64,000 nucleotides of DNA. Origin: Calothrix parasitica NIES-267 (lineage in GTDB: Bacteria; Cyanobacteriota; Cyanobacteriia; Cyanobacteriales; Nostocaceae). The first letter of the stretch is position 1. Each line of letters begins with the position of its first letter. A program made the position numbers and the translations under genes. The stretch is taken from NCBI RefSeq assembly GCF_002368095.1, contig NZ_AP018227.1:5356413-5420412 (forward strand). The letters run 5' to 3'. A model generated the notes under the pieces. The model had not been told where the DNA came from. It worked only from the letters and a program-made list of their open reading frames with translations, and did no database searches. Positions 7,917 through 19,800 of the stretch are shown one piece after another.

Positions 7917-8654
7917 ATGTTGAAAAATAGTTACATCGTCTGGGAAGGAGCGTCTTTGATTGACGGTTCTCCCATAGTTCTTATCTTAACCGGATTCGTC
8001 AACCACACGTCTAATCGCAAGACAGGTTACTTACTACAATCATGGATTATCCAACAAAATCTAGTCCCCACGGAGGCTGCAAAGAAAGGATTGGAAAAAG
8101 GAATTTGTGGAGACTGTCCATTAAAATTGAGTCAAACAGGAGCCTGTTTCGTCAATCTATTGCCTGTTAATAATATTTATAGGAAATACTTTGCGGGTAA
8201 TTATCCAAAACTTAGCGCTAATGAAATCGAAATCCTCAAACGATATCGATATCCTATCAGAATTGGTTCCTATGGCGACCCTACAGCAGTACCATTTGAT
8301 GTCTGCGAGCCGATAATAAGAGCATCAAGCGGGCATACTGGCTACACACACAGATGGGGTAGCAATGAATGTGACTCCCGTTGGAAAAAGTATTTGATGG
8401 CTTCTGTACATAGTGAGTCGGAAGCTCGTATCGCTCAAAGTCAAGGTTGGAGAACTTTCCGAATTATAACCCCCGACGCTCCTTTAAGTGAAAACGAAAT
8501 CCTTTGTCGTCATACCGAATATGATAGGGTGAAATGTTCTTCTTGTATGCTCTGTGATGGTAAATCTAACAAACCAAACATTGCTGACATAGTTCATGGG
8601 CTGAACTGGAAAATCTCAAATTTCGTCAAACACTCCGAGTCTTTATCTAATTAA
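7917..8654 (+). CDS. Cysteine-rich conserved plasmid/phage-type protein
   Basis: 245 residues from ATG 7917; an upstream TTG at 7833 lies inside the terminator hairpin and is unlikely. Cysteines are grouped as CGDCPLKLSQTGACF near residue 64 and CSSCMLCDG near residue 212, suggesting a metal site. The central block RIGSYGDPTAVPFDVCEPI followed by GYTHRW is well conserved in related phage and plasmid proteins I have seen, but I cannot assign a function. The pattern of isolated cysteines with a GSYGD motif allows an iron-sulfur or zinc enzyme. Confidence 0.6.
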   Translation: MLKNSYIVWEGASLIDGSPIVLILTGFVNHTSNRKTGYLLQSWIIQQNLVPTEAAKKGLEKGICGDCPLKLSQTGACFVNLLPVNNIYRKYFAGNYPKLSANEIEILKRYRYPIRIGSYGDPTAVPFDVCEPIIRASSGHTGYTHRWGSNECDSRWKKYLMASVHSESEARIAQSQGWRTFRIITPDAPLSENEILCRHTEYDRVKCSSCMLCDGKSNKPNIADIVHGLNWKISNFVKHSESLSN

Positions 8655-8660
8655 TTTAAA

Positions 8661-8707
8661 TGAAAGCTTGTGATAAATCATCTCAATTTATCTATCACAA
8701 GCTTTCA
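8661..8707. repeat. Perfect 15-bp inverted repeat, 17-base loop
   Basis: TGAAAGCTTGTGATA (8661-8675) and TATCACAAGCTTTCA (8693-8707) are exact complements. It begins 7 bases after the stop at 8654 and ends 33 bases before the start at 8741. There is no T-run, so it could be an operator or an mRNA-stabilising or attenuating hairpin rather than an intrinsic terminator. Confidence 0.8.
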
Positions 8708-8740
8708 AAATCACATAAATATTTTCACAAGGTAATACCA

Positions 8741-9007
8741 ATGACTGAAGTTTTAAGCGAACCGCAATTTCAAATACTCACTCATCCAAAAACAGGAGTA
8801 AAGACTGGAAGAATTTACTTTCCTGCACTTTTCTTGAGTGATAATTACGAAAGCATTGTTCAATGGCTTCAAAGACAAGAGATTCATTTCTGTGAACAAG
8901 GGTTAAAGCAATACGGGGACGGTTCGTTTCGACTGTATTTTAGGACAAATAATTGCCTCGAAACTGAATATTTTCAGTTAGTAAAACCCCTCACGGGGAA
9001 TAAATAG
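8741..9007 (+). CDS. Small conserved hypothetical protein
   Basis: 88 residues from ATG 8741 (MTEVLSEPQFQIL), with AAGG at 8729-8732. The frame continues up to 8660, but that part would translate the inverted repeat. Mixed alpha/beta composition; the phrases TGRIYFPALFLS and YGDGSFRLYF look structured. No family recognised. Confidence 0.55.
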   Translation: MTEVLSEPQFQILTHPKTGVKTGRIYFPALFLSDNYESIVQWLQRQEIHFCEQGLKQYGDGSFRLYFRTNNCLETEYFQLVKPLTGNK

Positions 9008-9043
9008 TGAAATTTACTGTCTAAGCTAAAACTAAAGTAACCA

Positions 9044-9310
9044 ATGAAGTCAAACTGTCGAAACTTTCTAGCTGATGCTAGTAATCAAGAAAAAGCTTTT
9101 GTGAGTCCTCAACCAATAATATCTCAACATCCAGAGCCAGAAAAAATCAAACATATTTTAATTGGCTCAAAAGAAGCTGTAATAGCTACAATTGAGGTTT
9201 TAAATAAACTGGGTTATGCAAATGTACGCGATTGGACTCCACTATTACCGACTTCCAATCCAGGAGAAGTAACCAGCGTCTTGGTACGTTCAATAAAAGC
9301 ACAACAGTAA
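9044..9310 (+). CDS. Small conserved hypothetical protein
   Basis: 88 residues. The C-terminal half (IEVLNKLGYANVRDWTPLLP) looks like a small alpha/beta fold seen next to helicase genes on cyanobacterial plasmids, but I have no firm family. It ends just before a terminator at 9332-9357. Confidence 0.5.
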   Translation: MKSNCRNFLADASNQEKAFVSPQPIISQHPEPEKIKHILIGSKEAVIATIEVLNKLGYANVRDWTPLLPTSNPGEVTSVLVRSIKAQQ

Positions 9311-9331
9311 TTGCTAAAAATACTATTTTCT

Positions 9332-9357
9332 TATCCCTTAATACGGGATATTTTTTT
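9332..9357 (+). terminator. Intrinsic terminator
   Basis: TATCCC (9332-9337) and GGGATA (9345-9350) with a 7-base loop and seven T residues after it; 21 bp past the stop at 9310. Confidence 0.75.
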
Positions 9358-9485
9358 CCAACAATAAGAAGGAAAATTATCTATAATTGATAAGCTAATA
9401 CAAAATTACTATTAACTATAATCGTTTATCTTTTTATACGAAATCCGGTATTGTGTATAATATTTGCGCCCAAACCAGAAAAACA

Positions 9486-11422
9486 ATGTCCAGCGCATAC
9501 CAAGTAAACCCACAAAAAGTAAACGCCACTCCCAAGCAAGAATCAATCATGGGAGTAGTTGAGCGCTTAACCTATCACTCTGAAGAATCGGGTTATACGG
9601 TAGCGCGGTTGCAACGTCCAAGAGTATCGGAATTAACTACAATTACGGGCAGCTTTGCAGGAATTCAGCCAGGACAAACTCTTCAGTTAAATGGTTTCTG
9701 GCGAGAACATCCGCAATATGGCTTGCAATTTCAAGTTACGAATTACAAAGAAACCAAACCAGCAACAATCACGGGAATCGAAAAGTATTTAGGTAGCGGT
9801 TTAATTAAGGGTGTTGGACCAGTAACAGCAAAACGTATCGTCGCTTGTTTTGGTACAGAAACCCTTGATATTATTGACAACCAAATCGAGCGGTTACAAG
9901 AAGTTAATGGCATTGCTAAAAAGCGAATTGCCATGATTCAGAAAGCTTGGAAGGAGCAAAGAGCCATCAAGGAAGTGATGGTATTTCTTCAAAGTCATGG
10001 TGTTTCAACAACCTATGCGGTAAAGATTTACAAACATTACGGCGATTTAGCAATTAATAAAGTCAACGAAAACCCTTACCAACTAGCAACCGATATTTAT
10101 GGAATTGGCTTTCTCACTGCTGATAAAATTGCTCGTAATTTAGGTGTTCCTCCAGATTCGGAATTTCGATACAAGGCTGGAATTATTCATGTTTTGAGTG
10201 AAGGCGCAGATTCCGGACATTGTTATTTACCCCAACCGGAATTAATACAACAGCTTTGTGAAAAGTTAAAAACTGACGAACATCAACCACAAGAGGATGC
10301 ATTAACGAAAGTCATCTGTGATATGTCGCGCTCGGATGAACTAATTAGAGAGCGCGATGCTGATAGGACATTACTCTGCTACAAACCAACTTTTTTCCAC
10401 ACCGAACAAAATCTAGCTCAACTGATACTTTCTCGTTTAAATAAATCAATAAATACAGATATACCCCGCGTTCATAATTGGTTGGAGCGTTTTAGCCAAA
10501 GCCGTAAAGTTTCACTATCAACAGAGCAGCTGCAAGCAGTTGAAACGGCAGCTTACTCAAAAATCATGGTAATTACAGGTGGTCCTGCTGTTGTTATAAA
10601 GATCAGCTGCCGTCAGTCGGTGCTGGTAACGTTTTGGCAGATTTAATTCATTCGGGTAAAGTCCCGGTAGTGCGACTCACCCAAGTCTTTCGTCAAGCTG
10701 CTAGTAGTAAGATTATCACCGCATCACACCAAATCAATCGCGGACAATATCCTTTGATTGAAACAATTTCCGATACCCCCGAATCGGATTGCTTGTGGCA
10801 TGGGGGAGGATTTCAACCGGAACATGGGGTACAAGCAATTAGTGAGTTGATTAAAGATTTAATTCCCAGACTTGGCTTTAATCCCACTACTGATGTACAA
10901 GTGCTTTCACCAATGACGAGGGGTTTGGTGGGTACTCGCAATCTCAACAATGTATTGCAAAAACTTATTAATCCTCCTAGTCCCCAGAAAGTAGAAGTAG
11001 CAAGGGGTGGGATTATTTTTCGGGTTGGCGATCGCGTTATTCAATTAACTAACGATTACCAACGAGAAGTATTTAACGGTGACATGGGTTTTATTACCAA
11101 CATTGATACGGAAGAACAGGAAGTAATCGTACAATACCAGGAGCGAGAGGTTACTTACGATTATGCCGATTTAAACGAACTGGCTTTAGCTTGGAGCGTC
11201 AGCATACACAAATCCCAGGGTTCGGAATATCCGGTTGTGTTGATGCCATTATACTCGCAACATTTCGTAATGTTGAACAGGAATTTGCTTTATACTGGCT
11301 TAACTCGTGCGAAAAAGTTGGCGATTGTTATTGGGAATAAGAAAACCATTTCAATGTGCGTGCGCTCAAGGAAATCTCAGGAGCGATATACACAGTTGAA
11401 ACAGAGATTGATAAAGGTTTGA
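9486..11422 (+). pseudogene. RecD2/TraA-like superfamily 1 helicase, broken by internal deletion
   Basis: The N-terminal part (from ATG 9486) matches RecD2-type helicases: an OB-like start (GVVERLTYHSEESGYTVARL), then tandem HhH segments (GSGLIKGVGPVTAKRIV). It reaches the Walker A strand VITGGP at 10569-10586, and there the GTGKT loop is missing. A second frame resumes with [12 protein letters not shown] from 10601 and carries the C-terminal helicase motifs ([34 protein letters not shown]) to 11422. In intact relatives about 120 residues with Walker A and Walker B lie between these points. The deletion also changes frame, so no ATPase can be made. The rest of the gene is undamaged, so the loss looks recent. 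Confidence 0.85.
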
Positions 11423-11467
11423 TAGAACAACACTCTTATTATAGTTATAGTTTGAAAAATAAATTTG

Positions 11468-13615
11468 TTAATTCAAATCAACATCCGGAATCAAAGAACT
11501 AGGTTCTCCATAATAACTAACTACTACACAACGTTTAGCGCGAGTTGCTGATACGTGAATTAATGAGCGCTCTGCATTCATTATGGCGTTACGAGCGGCT
11601 TTATCGGAAGCGTTTTTTAATGCCGATTGTAAGGGTAAATAGTTATCATTAATTCCAGCTAAAATTACGTATTCAAATTGCAATCCTTTAACTCGATGCA
11701 TTGTTGCAACTCTAACTCCTGGGTGAGATAGGTTATCTGGTTGGCTGCGTTTGATTTTTTGGGTTTTTATTCCGATTTCGTTGAGAACTGATATATATTG
11801 ATTGACTAAATGATTTGTACGGACAACAATACAGCTATTGGAAAGGGGATTTCCTTCGTCTTCTAGTTTTTGCAGGTATGTTTTGATAAATGCAATTTCT
11901 TCACTAAAGCTGGAAAATCCGCGTATAATTGGTTCGTCTCCATGAAGTAATGAGCGATATCCTTTCAAGTCGTCTTGGTTTCCATCTAAATCATCAACTG
12001 TGACTCCTTCAAGGACGTTGGTTGCCCATTTTCTGGTTTCATCGGTGGTACGATAATTAATTCTGAGTTTGTGGGAGCGCCCTCGAATATCAATACCGCA
12101 TCGGCTGAGAACGAGTTTACGTCCGTAAATTCTTTGGTGTGGGTCGCCAACGATAAAGATATCATTTCCGGTGTCTTTGGGGGGAACTATTTCCCGAATT
12201 AACGAGAAGGTGGCTTGACTCATGTCTTGAGCTTCGTCTACGATTACGGCTTTGAAGGGTAGGGTTTCACCGGGTTTGTTTTTTAGTAGACTGCAAACGT
12301 CGCTCATTGCGTCTTCGCTTTCTTTCCAACCTTTTTGTTGCAGTAAGGAGCGATATTCTTCAAATACCTTCCAAATTGCTGCTCTATCGGCTCGATTTAA
12401 TCTGGTACCTCTTCCGCTTCTGGGAACTTTCAGATATTGTTTGAGGGAGCTTATTTTATTGGCTTGAATTACTTCTTTCCATTCGTCTTTGTAAAATTCT
12501 AAGCTCAGAGAAGGGGTTTCTGGTTTGCAGGTGTAAGCTTTTTCCCAGAGTTCTGCAACTTGCTCATCGTAGACGATTTTGGCATTGATTCCTTCACTTT
12601 TTAGGAAAGATGCTACCCAAGAGTCTATATTTTCAACTTTAATACGTTTCATGGTTTCGGAGGAGCAGATTTTCCGTAAATTGGCTTCGATATCTACCGC
12701 TAAGTTACGAGTAAACGTTGTGAATAAAATGCGATCGCCATTATTTGTAAATCGATTTTCAGCGAGCCATTTAGCTCTATGCATTGCTACGACTGTTTTT
12801 CCGGTTCCCGCTCCACCCAATACTCTCACCGGACCTTTCCAATCACGTTCGACTAAGCGTCTTTGACTGGGATGCAAAAATACGCGCCATTTTTCTAAAG
12901 GTGCTGCGAGTATTTCTAGTAATTCAGCATCATCTTCAACAACTCGGAAGCGACGTTTGCTGTCATCGGTTTGTAATGCTGCATCAATATTATCAATATC
13001 AATTTTCTGCTCGGTTTTCTTAAACTGTTGCGCTAGGGTTTCTTCGACGGAGTAACCAGCACCTATCATTAATAAAGCGTCTGCTGCTTCTTCTGGTAGT
13101 TGAGGAATAATTTGGTCAATATCGGTATCGGTGACGACAGCACGAATTGCTGTTAATAGTTCGTTGGGAATACCAAGTCGGAGCAGATATTTATCGGGTA
13201 TTTTATCGAATCTACCGGGGATTTCGGGAACTTTACGGCTGGTAATTTCCGTTTCGATAGCGCTAACTTGTTCGATGTCAATAATTTGTAGCGAACCGGA
13301 TTCTGGATTAATTTTACACACCCGACGTTGTGCCCAATCGTAAGCTTCATCATGATTATCAACCCAAAGTAAGGTGTAAATATTTCCTTTGCTGGGTTTG
13401 AGGACAATAGCTCTATAAGAACCGTCCACTCGAACTGATTTTAAATTAGGGTCTTTAGCATTGTTGATTTTCTCATAATTAATACCCGAACTAGTTGGGT
13501 CTTTTTTGAATTTTTCTACAAATGCTGTAGTCTTACTTTGAGTTCTTTTAGGTAATTTACTAAAAGCATCGAGAAAATCTGCTGATATTGCTAATTTAGG
13601 TTGATGTTTTAACAT
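11468..13615 (-). CDS. UvrD/Rep-type helicase with RelE-like N-terminal domain
   Basis: 715 residues from ATG 13615; the frame upstream merely translates heptamer repeats. Residues 1-95 (SADFLDAFSKLPKRTQSK ... SVRVDGSYRAIVLKPS ... YTLLWVDNHDEAYDWA) resemble the RelE/ParE fold of mRNA interferases. SF1 helicase motifs follow: GGAGTGKTVVAMHRAKWLA (~267), AVIVDEAQDMSQ (~456), GDPHQRIYG (~490), ATMHRVKGLQFEYVI (~638) and HVSATRAKRCVVVSYYG near the end. It follows the three-gene methylase/helicase operon in the same direction, separated by ~200 bp of heptamer repeats. It may be an accessory helicase/nuclease of the island; whether the RelE-like domain is active cannot be judged. Confidence 0.85.
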   Translation of the reverse strand: MLKHQPKLAISADFLDAFSKLPKRTQSKTTAFVEKFKKDPTSSGINYEKINNAKDPNLKSVRVDGSYRAIVLKPSKGNIYTLLWVDNHDEAYDWAQRRVCKINPESGSLQIIDIEQVSAIETEITSRKVPEIPGRFDKIPDKYLLRLGIPNELLTAIRAVVTDTDIDQIIPQLPEEAADALLMIGAGYSVEETLAQQFKKTEQKIDIDNIDAALQTDDSKRRFRVVEDDAELLEILAAPLEKWRVFLHPSQRRLVERDWKGPVRVLGGAGTGKTVVAMHRAKWLAENRFTNNGDRILFTTFTRNLAVDIEANLRKICSSETMKRIKVENIDSWVASFLKSEGINAKIVYDEQVAELWEKAYTCKPETPSLSLEFYKDEWKEVIQANKISSLKQYLKVPRSGRGTRLNRADRAAIWKVFEEYRSLLQQKGWKESEDAMSDVCSLLKNKPGETLPFKAVIVDEAQDMSQATFSLIREIVPPKDTGNDIFIVGDPHQRIYGRKLVLSRCGIDIRGRSHKLRINYRTTDETRKWATNVLEGVTVDDLDGNQDDLKGYRSLLHGDEPIIRGFSSFSEEIAFIKTYLQKLEDEGNPLSNSCIVVRTNHLVNQYISVLNEIGIKTQKIKRSQPDNLSHPGVRVATMHRVKGLQFEYVILAGINDNYLPLQSALKNASDKAARNAIMNAERSLIHVSATRAKRCVVVSYYGEPSSLIPDVDLN

Positions 13616-13618
13616 AAG

Positions 13619-13668
13619 GGAATTGGTAATTGGGAATTGGGAATTGGGAATTGGTAATTGGGGATTGA
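13619..13668. repeat. Heptameric tandem repeat (AATTGGG type, STRR)
   Basis: Six to seven imperfect copies of AATTGGG/AATTGGT start 4 bases upstream of the UvrD-type start codon. This is the STRR class of short tandem repeats typical of heterocystous cyanobacteria. Confidence 0.9.
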
Positions 13669-13674
13669 TATTAA

Positions 13675-13812
13675 AACCACGAACCACGAACCACGAACCA
13701 CTAACCACGAACCACGAACCACGAACCACGAACCACGAACCACGAACCACGAACCACGAACCACGAACCACGAACCACAAACCACGAACCACGAACCCCT
13801 AACCACGAACCA
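13675..13812. repeat. Heptameric tandem repeat (CCACGAA type, STRR)
   Basis: About 19-20 copies of AACCACG/CCACGAA with a few variants (CCACTAA, CCACAAA, CCCCTAA). The array runs to the stop codon of the 2117-residue helicase gene (13813-13815). Translation in the minus direction gives WFVVRGS-type nonsense, so it is non-coding. Confidence 0.95.
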
Positions 13813-16800
13813 CTAACTCAAATACTTCTTCTTAAACTCCTCCGCATTAACCAAAACCTCATGAATACAAAAAACTTTCCATCCACGATTTTCAAAACAT
13901 TTACGACTATCAATATCTTCTTCAACTAATAAAGCTAATTTATCCGACAACCAAGCAAATTCAGCTTCGGCTATTACAACATCATTACTATCAATTAATT
14001 CATAACCCACCTCCGGTAATTTCCAATTATGATTTTGCATATGTTTGAGTAAGGATAATGCTGTTTCATCAAAGATTAATTCCTCTAATTTTTGCCAAGC
14101 TGCTGAATTTTTATATTTGGTATTTGCTGCTGTAGATAGATTCGTTTTTGGTGGTTGAAGTTGATTATTTAAAGTATTTTTATTTCCTTTAACGGTGACA
14201 ACATAGCTATGGTCGATAAATTGTAAAAGATTGAAGTAACGTAATACTCCTACCCAAGCTTTTTGGATTTCTTTATCGTTTTCTGTTGCTGTATCATCTA
14301 AGTTAATTACAGCGAATGACCCGTTACTTTCTTTGTTGCTATGTCGTTGAGAATCTATTGAAATATATATATTGACTAATTTATTATCGTTTTTGCTGTA
14401 TTCAACATGACTCAAAATTCGTTTAGATTCTATCGGTAAAAATGCATCAACTACATGATTATTAGTAAGCTGTAAAACCTGATTTTGCCAATCAATACGA
14501 GATTTATCATCTTTAAAATTAACTTTATCCATTTGGGCTACAGTTCGCATTAATGCAAAGTTAGTCCATAATTTTTTATCGGGATTCTTTAAAAAGTTAA
14601 CTAGCCAAATAAAACTGCTTTTTTCAGCCAGAGGACGTAATTGTTCGCAGTTGTATTTTTCATAGAAAGTAGTTTCTCTATTAATAAATTGCGAATTCAG
14701 ACCAATATCTAATAAATCAATACAAAAATCATTGAAATTCACATTCGTTTTATTGCTTAATTGCGAATCTACATCTCCCCAGGATAAAGACCAAACATGA
14801 TATTTATTACTTTTAGCAATTGCCATTCTCTGCAAAAAATCTTCACCAATCCGATGCTCGTGATATTGCCATCCATCGGTAAATATTGCAATGGGTTTTA
14901 TATTAGATGAATTCTTCGCGGGATAAAATACGAAATCAGCTCTACTGGGAATTTCTACACTTTGATTAATTCCTAGTTCAACTTGCGGTTCTATATTCCA
15001 ATCTTGATTGCCAATTTTAATAAAATATCCGGCTTTTCCGTTAACTATTTCTTTACGAAGAATAACGGGTTGTTCTTGATTATTTTCATCTTGATAACGG
15101 TAGCGCTGTAGTGCTTCTATAAACCGCAATTCAAGTATGCTATCAAATAATGCGTTTAATTTAACTTGGGATAGCGGACTTTCTGTTTCGTGGAGCTGCT
15201 GACGATGATTTAATATGGTGTTGAGTAGGTCAATTGCGGTTCTACGACTGGTTTGGTCTTGGTCGTAACCGTTGCGATAACCGTACAAGCAGTTGTAACA
15301 ACCGTCGTCACAATCGCAAGCTCGTAATATCACTAATGCTTTTTCGAGGACGGAGAAGAAAGCTTCTCGATTGCGGACTAGTTGTCTGAGATATCCCGTT
15401 CCACCCGGGATTGTATCGTGGAGGAATAAAAAGGGTTTGCGTAATAAGCTGGGTGTGTTTTCTTGGGGTTCTTGATTGACTAAGGTTCGTAAATGGTCTA
15501 CTTGACCTTTGAAATGTTGTTTTAATCCTAGTTGCAAAGCTGCTATAAATGAATGCAGTTTTCTATCGGAAGTTAAGGTATCGACGGGTAATAATATCCG
15601 AATTGCTTCTGATTCAAATTGTCTAAATAAATAGAGAATATCGGTAAAGTCTTTTTCGGTAGCGTTTTGATTGCGAGGACAAATCAAAGTATGTTCGGGT
15701 TTTTCGGGGTCGGTTTGGACTTTACCGCAATGACGACATATCCTAAATCCAGGACGGGGACGACTGACACCTGCGATTTCAAAGTTTTCTGTTTGGGAAT
15801 TACCTTCTCCAAAGTTGACTTCCCGGAAGGTGACTTTGGAAATTAATTCAAATCCAAAGGGGAATTCATCATCTTGGATGACAAAGGTTTTTTCTCTTGC
15901 TTCGGGTTCAAAATCTACCAGCATTTGCTGGGTGAAAAATGCGGGTTTTCTTTCGTCTGTATCATCTCCGATACGACTTTCTCTAGCGCTAGAGTTAGCC
16001 ATTACCTGACGCAATCGTACCATTTTCCGCTTGCGTCCTTTGTCCGACCACATTGTATCTCCACAGCGGGGACAGTTCGGTTGTTTGGCTACTTCTAATA
16101 TTGCTGGAGCTGCATAGGAACAGTTTCTACACAATCGCCATTCTTCTATTTTAGAAAGATTGAGGTCAATTTGGTCGATTTTAACTCGCTTTCCTTCAGC
16201 ATAGAAAACGTTACTGGGAGCGAGTTCTTTTAAAGCAATAGCGCTGGGACGTTCGTACTCGAAGGTAAAGGTTTCGTATTTACCCGTGGTACTATTGCCT
16301 TTAATGTTTTTCAATCGCCAAATTATCGAACGTAGAATCACACCGGGTTCTGGGAATGCGTAATTGGGTAATAATCCTTCATCGGTAAAGAAGTTAAGGA
16401 TATTTTTATCGTTGATTGTTTTAACCAACTCCATGATTCCGCTACGCTCTCGCTGGAGTTCTGCTAATTCTTCCTCATGATTTTCGCTACGAGCTGCTTG
16501 TTCTTTATCTTTGATTCGTCGTCGCAAGGTTTCAATTTGATTCTTTAACAAACGACGTTCTTCAACAACTTCCTGTAAACGATTGAGTATTTTCCAACGC
16601 AATCCCCCGTCGTCATTATCGCCTTTTTCAATAAATATTTGTAGCTGTTGGGCTGTTCTTGGGGTTATTTGGTTCTCAAATAGTTCTAAAAATGATTGTA
16701 GTAAACTTGATTGTTGGGTTTCGATAAAATTTAGCCAAGTATAGGGAAAGCGCAATAAATCCCGTTTGTTTACGTTATCTAATACCTTCCCAAATTTTTC

Positions 16801-19800
16801 GGGAAACTGTTCTGGGGTAATTCCCGTTTCTACCCAACGGTCTAAAGCATAAGCTGTTAACTGACGCTGTAAAATTGCCGAAGCATCGAGGTAAGAACCG
16901 GGGGTATCTACACCACCCGCAATCATCAGCATCGGGTCAGCCCAAAAGTATAAATCGTGGGGTTTTCCGTTGGCAATTGTACTGATAAAAGCATTACCGT
17001 CTCTTCTTCCCGCTCGACCGATACGTTGCTGGTAGTTGGCTTGACTGGGAGGTACGGAACATAATAAAACGGAAGAAAGCGTACCGATATCAATTCCCAT
17101 TTCTAAAGTTGAGGTAGCCGAAATTACGTTCGGGTCGTAGCGATGGTTGCTGTTAATAAAGCGGTTTTCTAATTCTTCTCGGACTTCTCTTTCTAATAAT
17201 CCCGTGTGTTCCCTAGCGAAAATTCGCCAAACTTGACCTTTAGCGTAAAGATTGCGGTAAAAATTAAGGGGATTCCCTGCGGATTGTTGATATTGTCCCT
17301 TACATTTGGGTCTTAGACAAGGCATTTGCGTCCACCAGTTTAATTCCTGGGAAGAAACTGTAACTCGGTGTCCGCATTCATCACATTGAAAGTATAGCGC
17401 TATGGTATCTAAATGCAGCGCTTCTTGCTCGATACCCCAAACTTTAATTCCCTTCGTTGTTTGGCGATCGCCAAAAATATGGTGTTTAACCAAGCTGTTT
17501 AAAACGATATTGTAGAGATTTTCTGCTTGGTTAAGGATTAATATATTTTTTTCGTCTACAAATAACTTATAAAGCCATGTTTCACACCAGCTTCCCGAGG
17601 ATTTAATAACGGTTTCAAAACTGGAATTGAATTTACCATGCTGAACCAAATATACTGGCGCTAGGGATGCAGCAAATCCCGGCATAAATAAAGGTTTTTG
17701 TAATAGGAAAGTGCTGCCACCGCTTTCAATATAGTTATTTGTCGCTGCGTGTAAAATACCACCACGCTGACGCAAGTGATGAATAAATCCTAATAAAAAC
17801 CGAGTTAATTCTTCCGGTTGTAAAGCTTCTAAACCGCCAATTTCATTACGTAATATTTCTAATAAATCTGGTATTAAACTTTTAATTAAATCTGGATTTA
17901 AATAAATTGCACAGCTAGCAGTTCGTTCCAAAGAACCACCAAAAGAAGTCCTTAAACCAACTTCTGCAACCACTTCCCAATCCAATCTTTTATCAATCAA
18001 TTCCACAAGATTGGCTGAAGCTTTAGCGGTTTTTTGTAAATCCTCCCATTCCTTTAACCACTCTAAATCCGAAGGCATAAAAGTAGCAACATAATCCTCA
18101 TCCGAACCAATTTTATTGCGCCAATATTGATTAAAATCAGTCCGAATCTCAGCCAAATTACATCCAGCTTTACTATTCAGATGTTGTCTTAAAGCAGTTC
18201 TTAAAGTAGTCCGGAAAGTACGAGTTTCAAAAAATCCCGCTCGATGGGCTGCATCCTGTACCGAATCCGAGAAAGTAATTAATTTGCGGTCATCATTGTA
18301 ACTCGATGCAAATAACGTTCCAATCGCAGCACTAGCCAAACTCGCAGCACGAGAACCCAAAATTGATAAACCATTTTTGCTACCACAGAACGGACAATCA
18401 TGAGTAGAAATACGGCGAGGATTACCATTTTTGGTTTTGTATACCTGAATAAGAGTTTCTTGGTCGGGTTCTACAATAGAAATTAAATTTTCGCTCGCAC
18501 ATCCACTGCAATTGTCGCGATCGGTACTATTAAGAGTAAGACAATCCCCACATAACTTCCAAGTGTTCCAATTATCGAGCTTCCTTCCCTGACGATTGGG
18601 GAAAACATAGCTAATTAAAGTGTCCTTAGAAAAATAAGCTTTATAAAAATCCCGTAAATTACAAGCAATCTTCTTATCAGCCGTCTTTCTTCTCAAACCT
18701 CCCCATCCCGTACTACCGCAATCCCGACAGTGAATTACCGGGAGAGTACGGATTTTATCTTCTGCAACTTGGTCATCAGCAAACACTAACTGCGGTTCTT
18801 CCTCTACAGTAGCAACCATCCGACGCAATTCCCGGAGCCAAAACTGCAAGCGGATATTTACCCAAGGAACCCTAGCGCTATTGTTTTCACTACGAGCGAT
18901 AGCAAACAAAGCAATTAAACTATCAAATAAAGCAGCTTGGTAAACTAGGTCATCGCTTGTGGGTAAACGCATTTTACGACCGAGTTTTTGCCAAAGTTCC
19001 GTCAGATTAATTGGTTCTTGGTCTAAAACCTTGAGAAGATTGTGGACTATTGGTAAAGAAACCAGCTTGTCACCTAAATCAAATCTCCACCCGTCACCGT
19101 GAAAATCAGCCGTGATTTCTGACTCAAACCATAATTTATATTGAGCGCAAATGTATTGTTGAATATTTTGATAATTAGAAGCTTTGAGAAATTCTAACTG
19201 TTCCGGTTCCGGAATAGGAAGAGGATTAATAAAAGTATTGAATTTAAATAAAAACTCTTGACAGGTAAGTCTATCTTCCTCCACCAAAGCATTTTCATCA
19301 AAAGGTTCATCAAAAACCGTAGTAGCATAACTCAACATCTCCCCCTTATTACCGCTACCACCCAAAGTTGCAGAAGTTCCCACACAAGCCAAATGATGCT
19401 TCGGAGTTTGCAATCTAGCTTTGAGACGACGAATCAAACAAGCCAAATCCGTTCCTTGTGCTCCATCAAAAGTGTGAATTTCGTCAACCACCAAATAACG
19501 CAACGTTTCCGGAGTATTACCAGACCATAATGATTGGTCATTGGGACGAACCAGCAAATAGTCCAACATCTTATAGTTCGTCAGCAGAATATCCGGGGGA
19601 CACTGACGCAAAATATTTTTGTCGGTGATGATATTCTCCTCACCCATAATTGCTTTCGGTTCCCGTTCCGACTCACCCACAAATAAACCAGCAGTAATTT
19701 TTCCCCTCAAGTTGGGATTATTGTAAATAAGACCTGCCAACCGCTTTGCTTGGTCGGTAGCAAGAGCATTCATCGGGTAAATAAGTAGCGCTTTAATACC

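Noticed and set aside
8660-8740. Upstream start of the 88-residue gene at 8660
   Set aside because: This part coincides with the perfect inverted repeat; a ribosome site (AAGG) fits ATG 8741.
13609-13806. WFVVRGS-type peptides as a protein or as the start of the UvrD-like helicase
   Set aside because: They are direct translations of heptamer tandem repeats; the RelE-like domain begins at the ATG at 13615.
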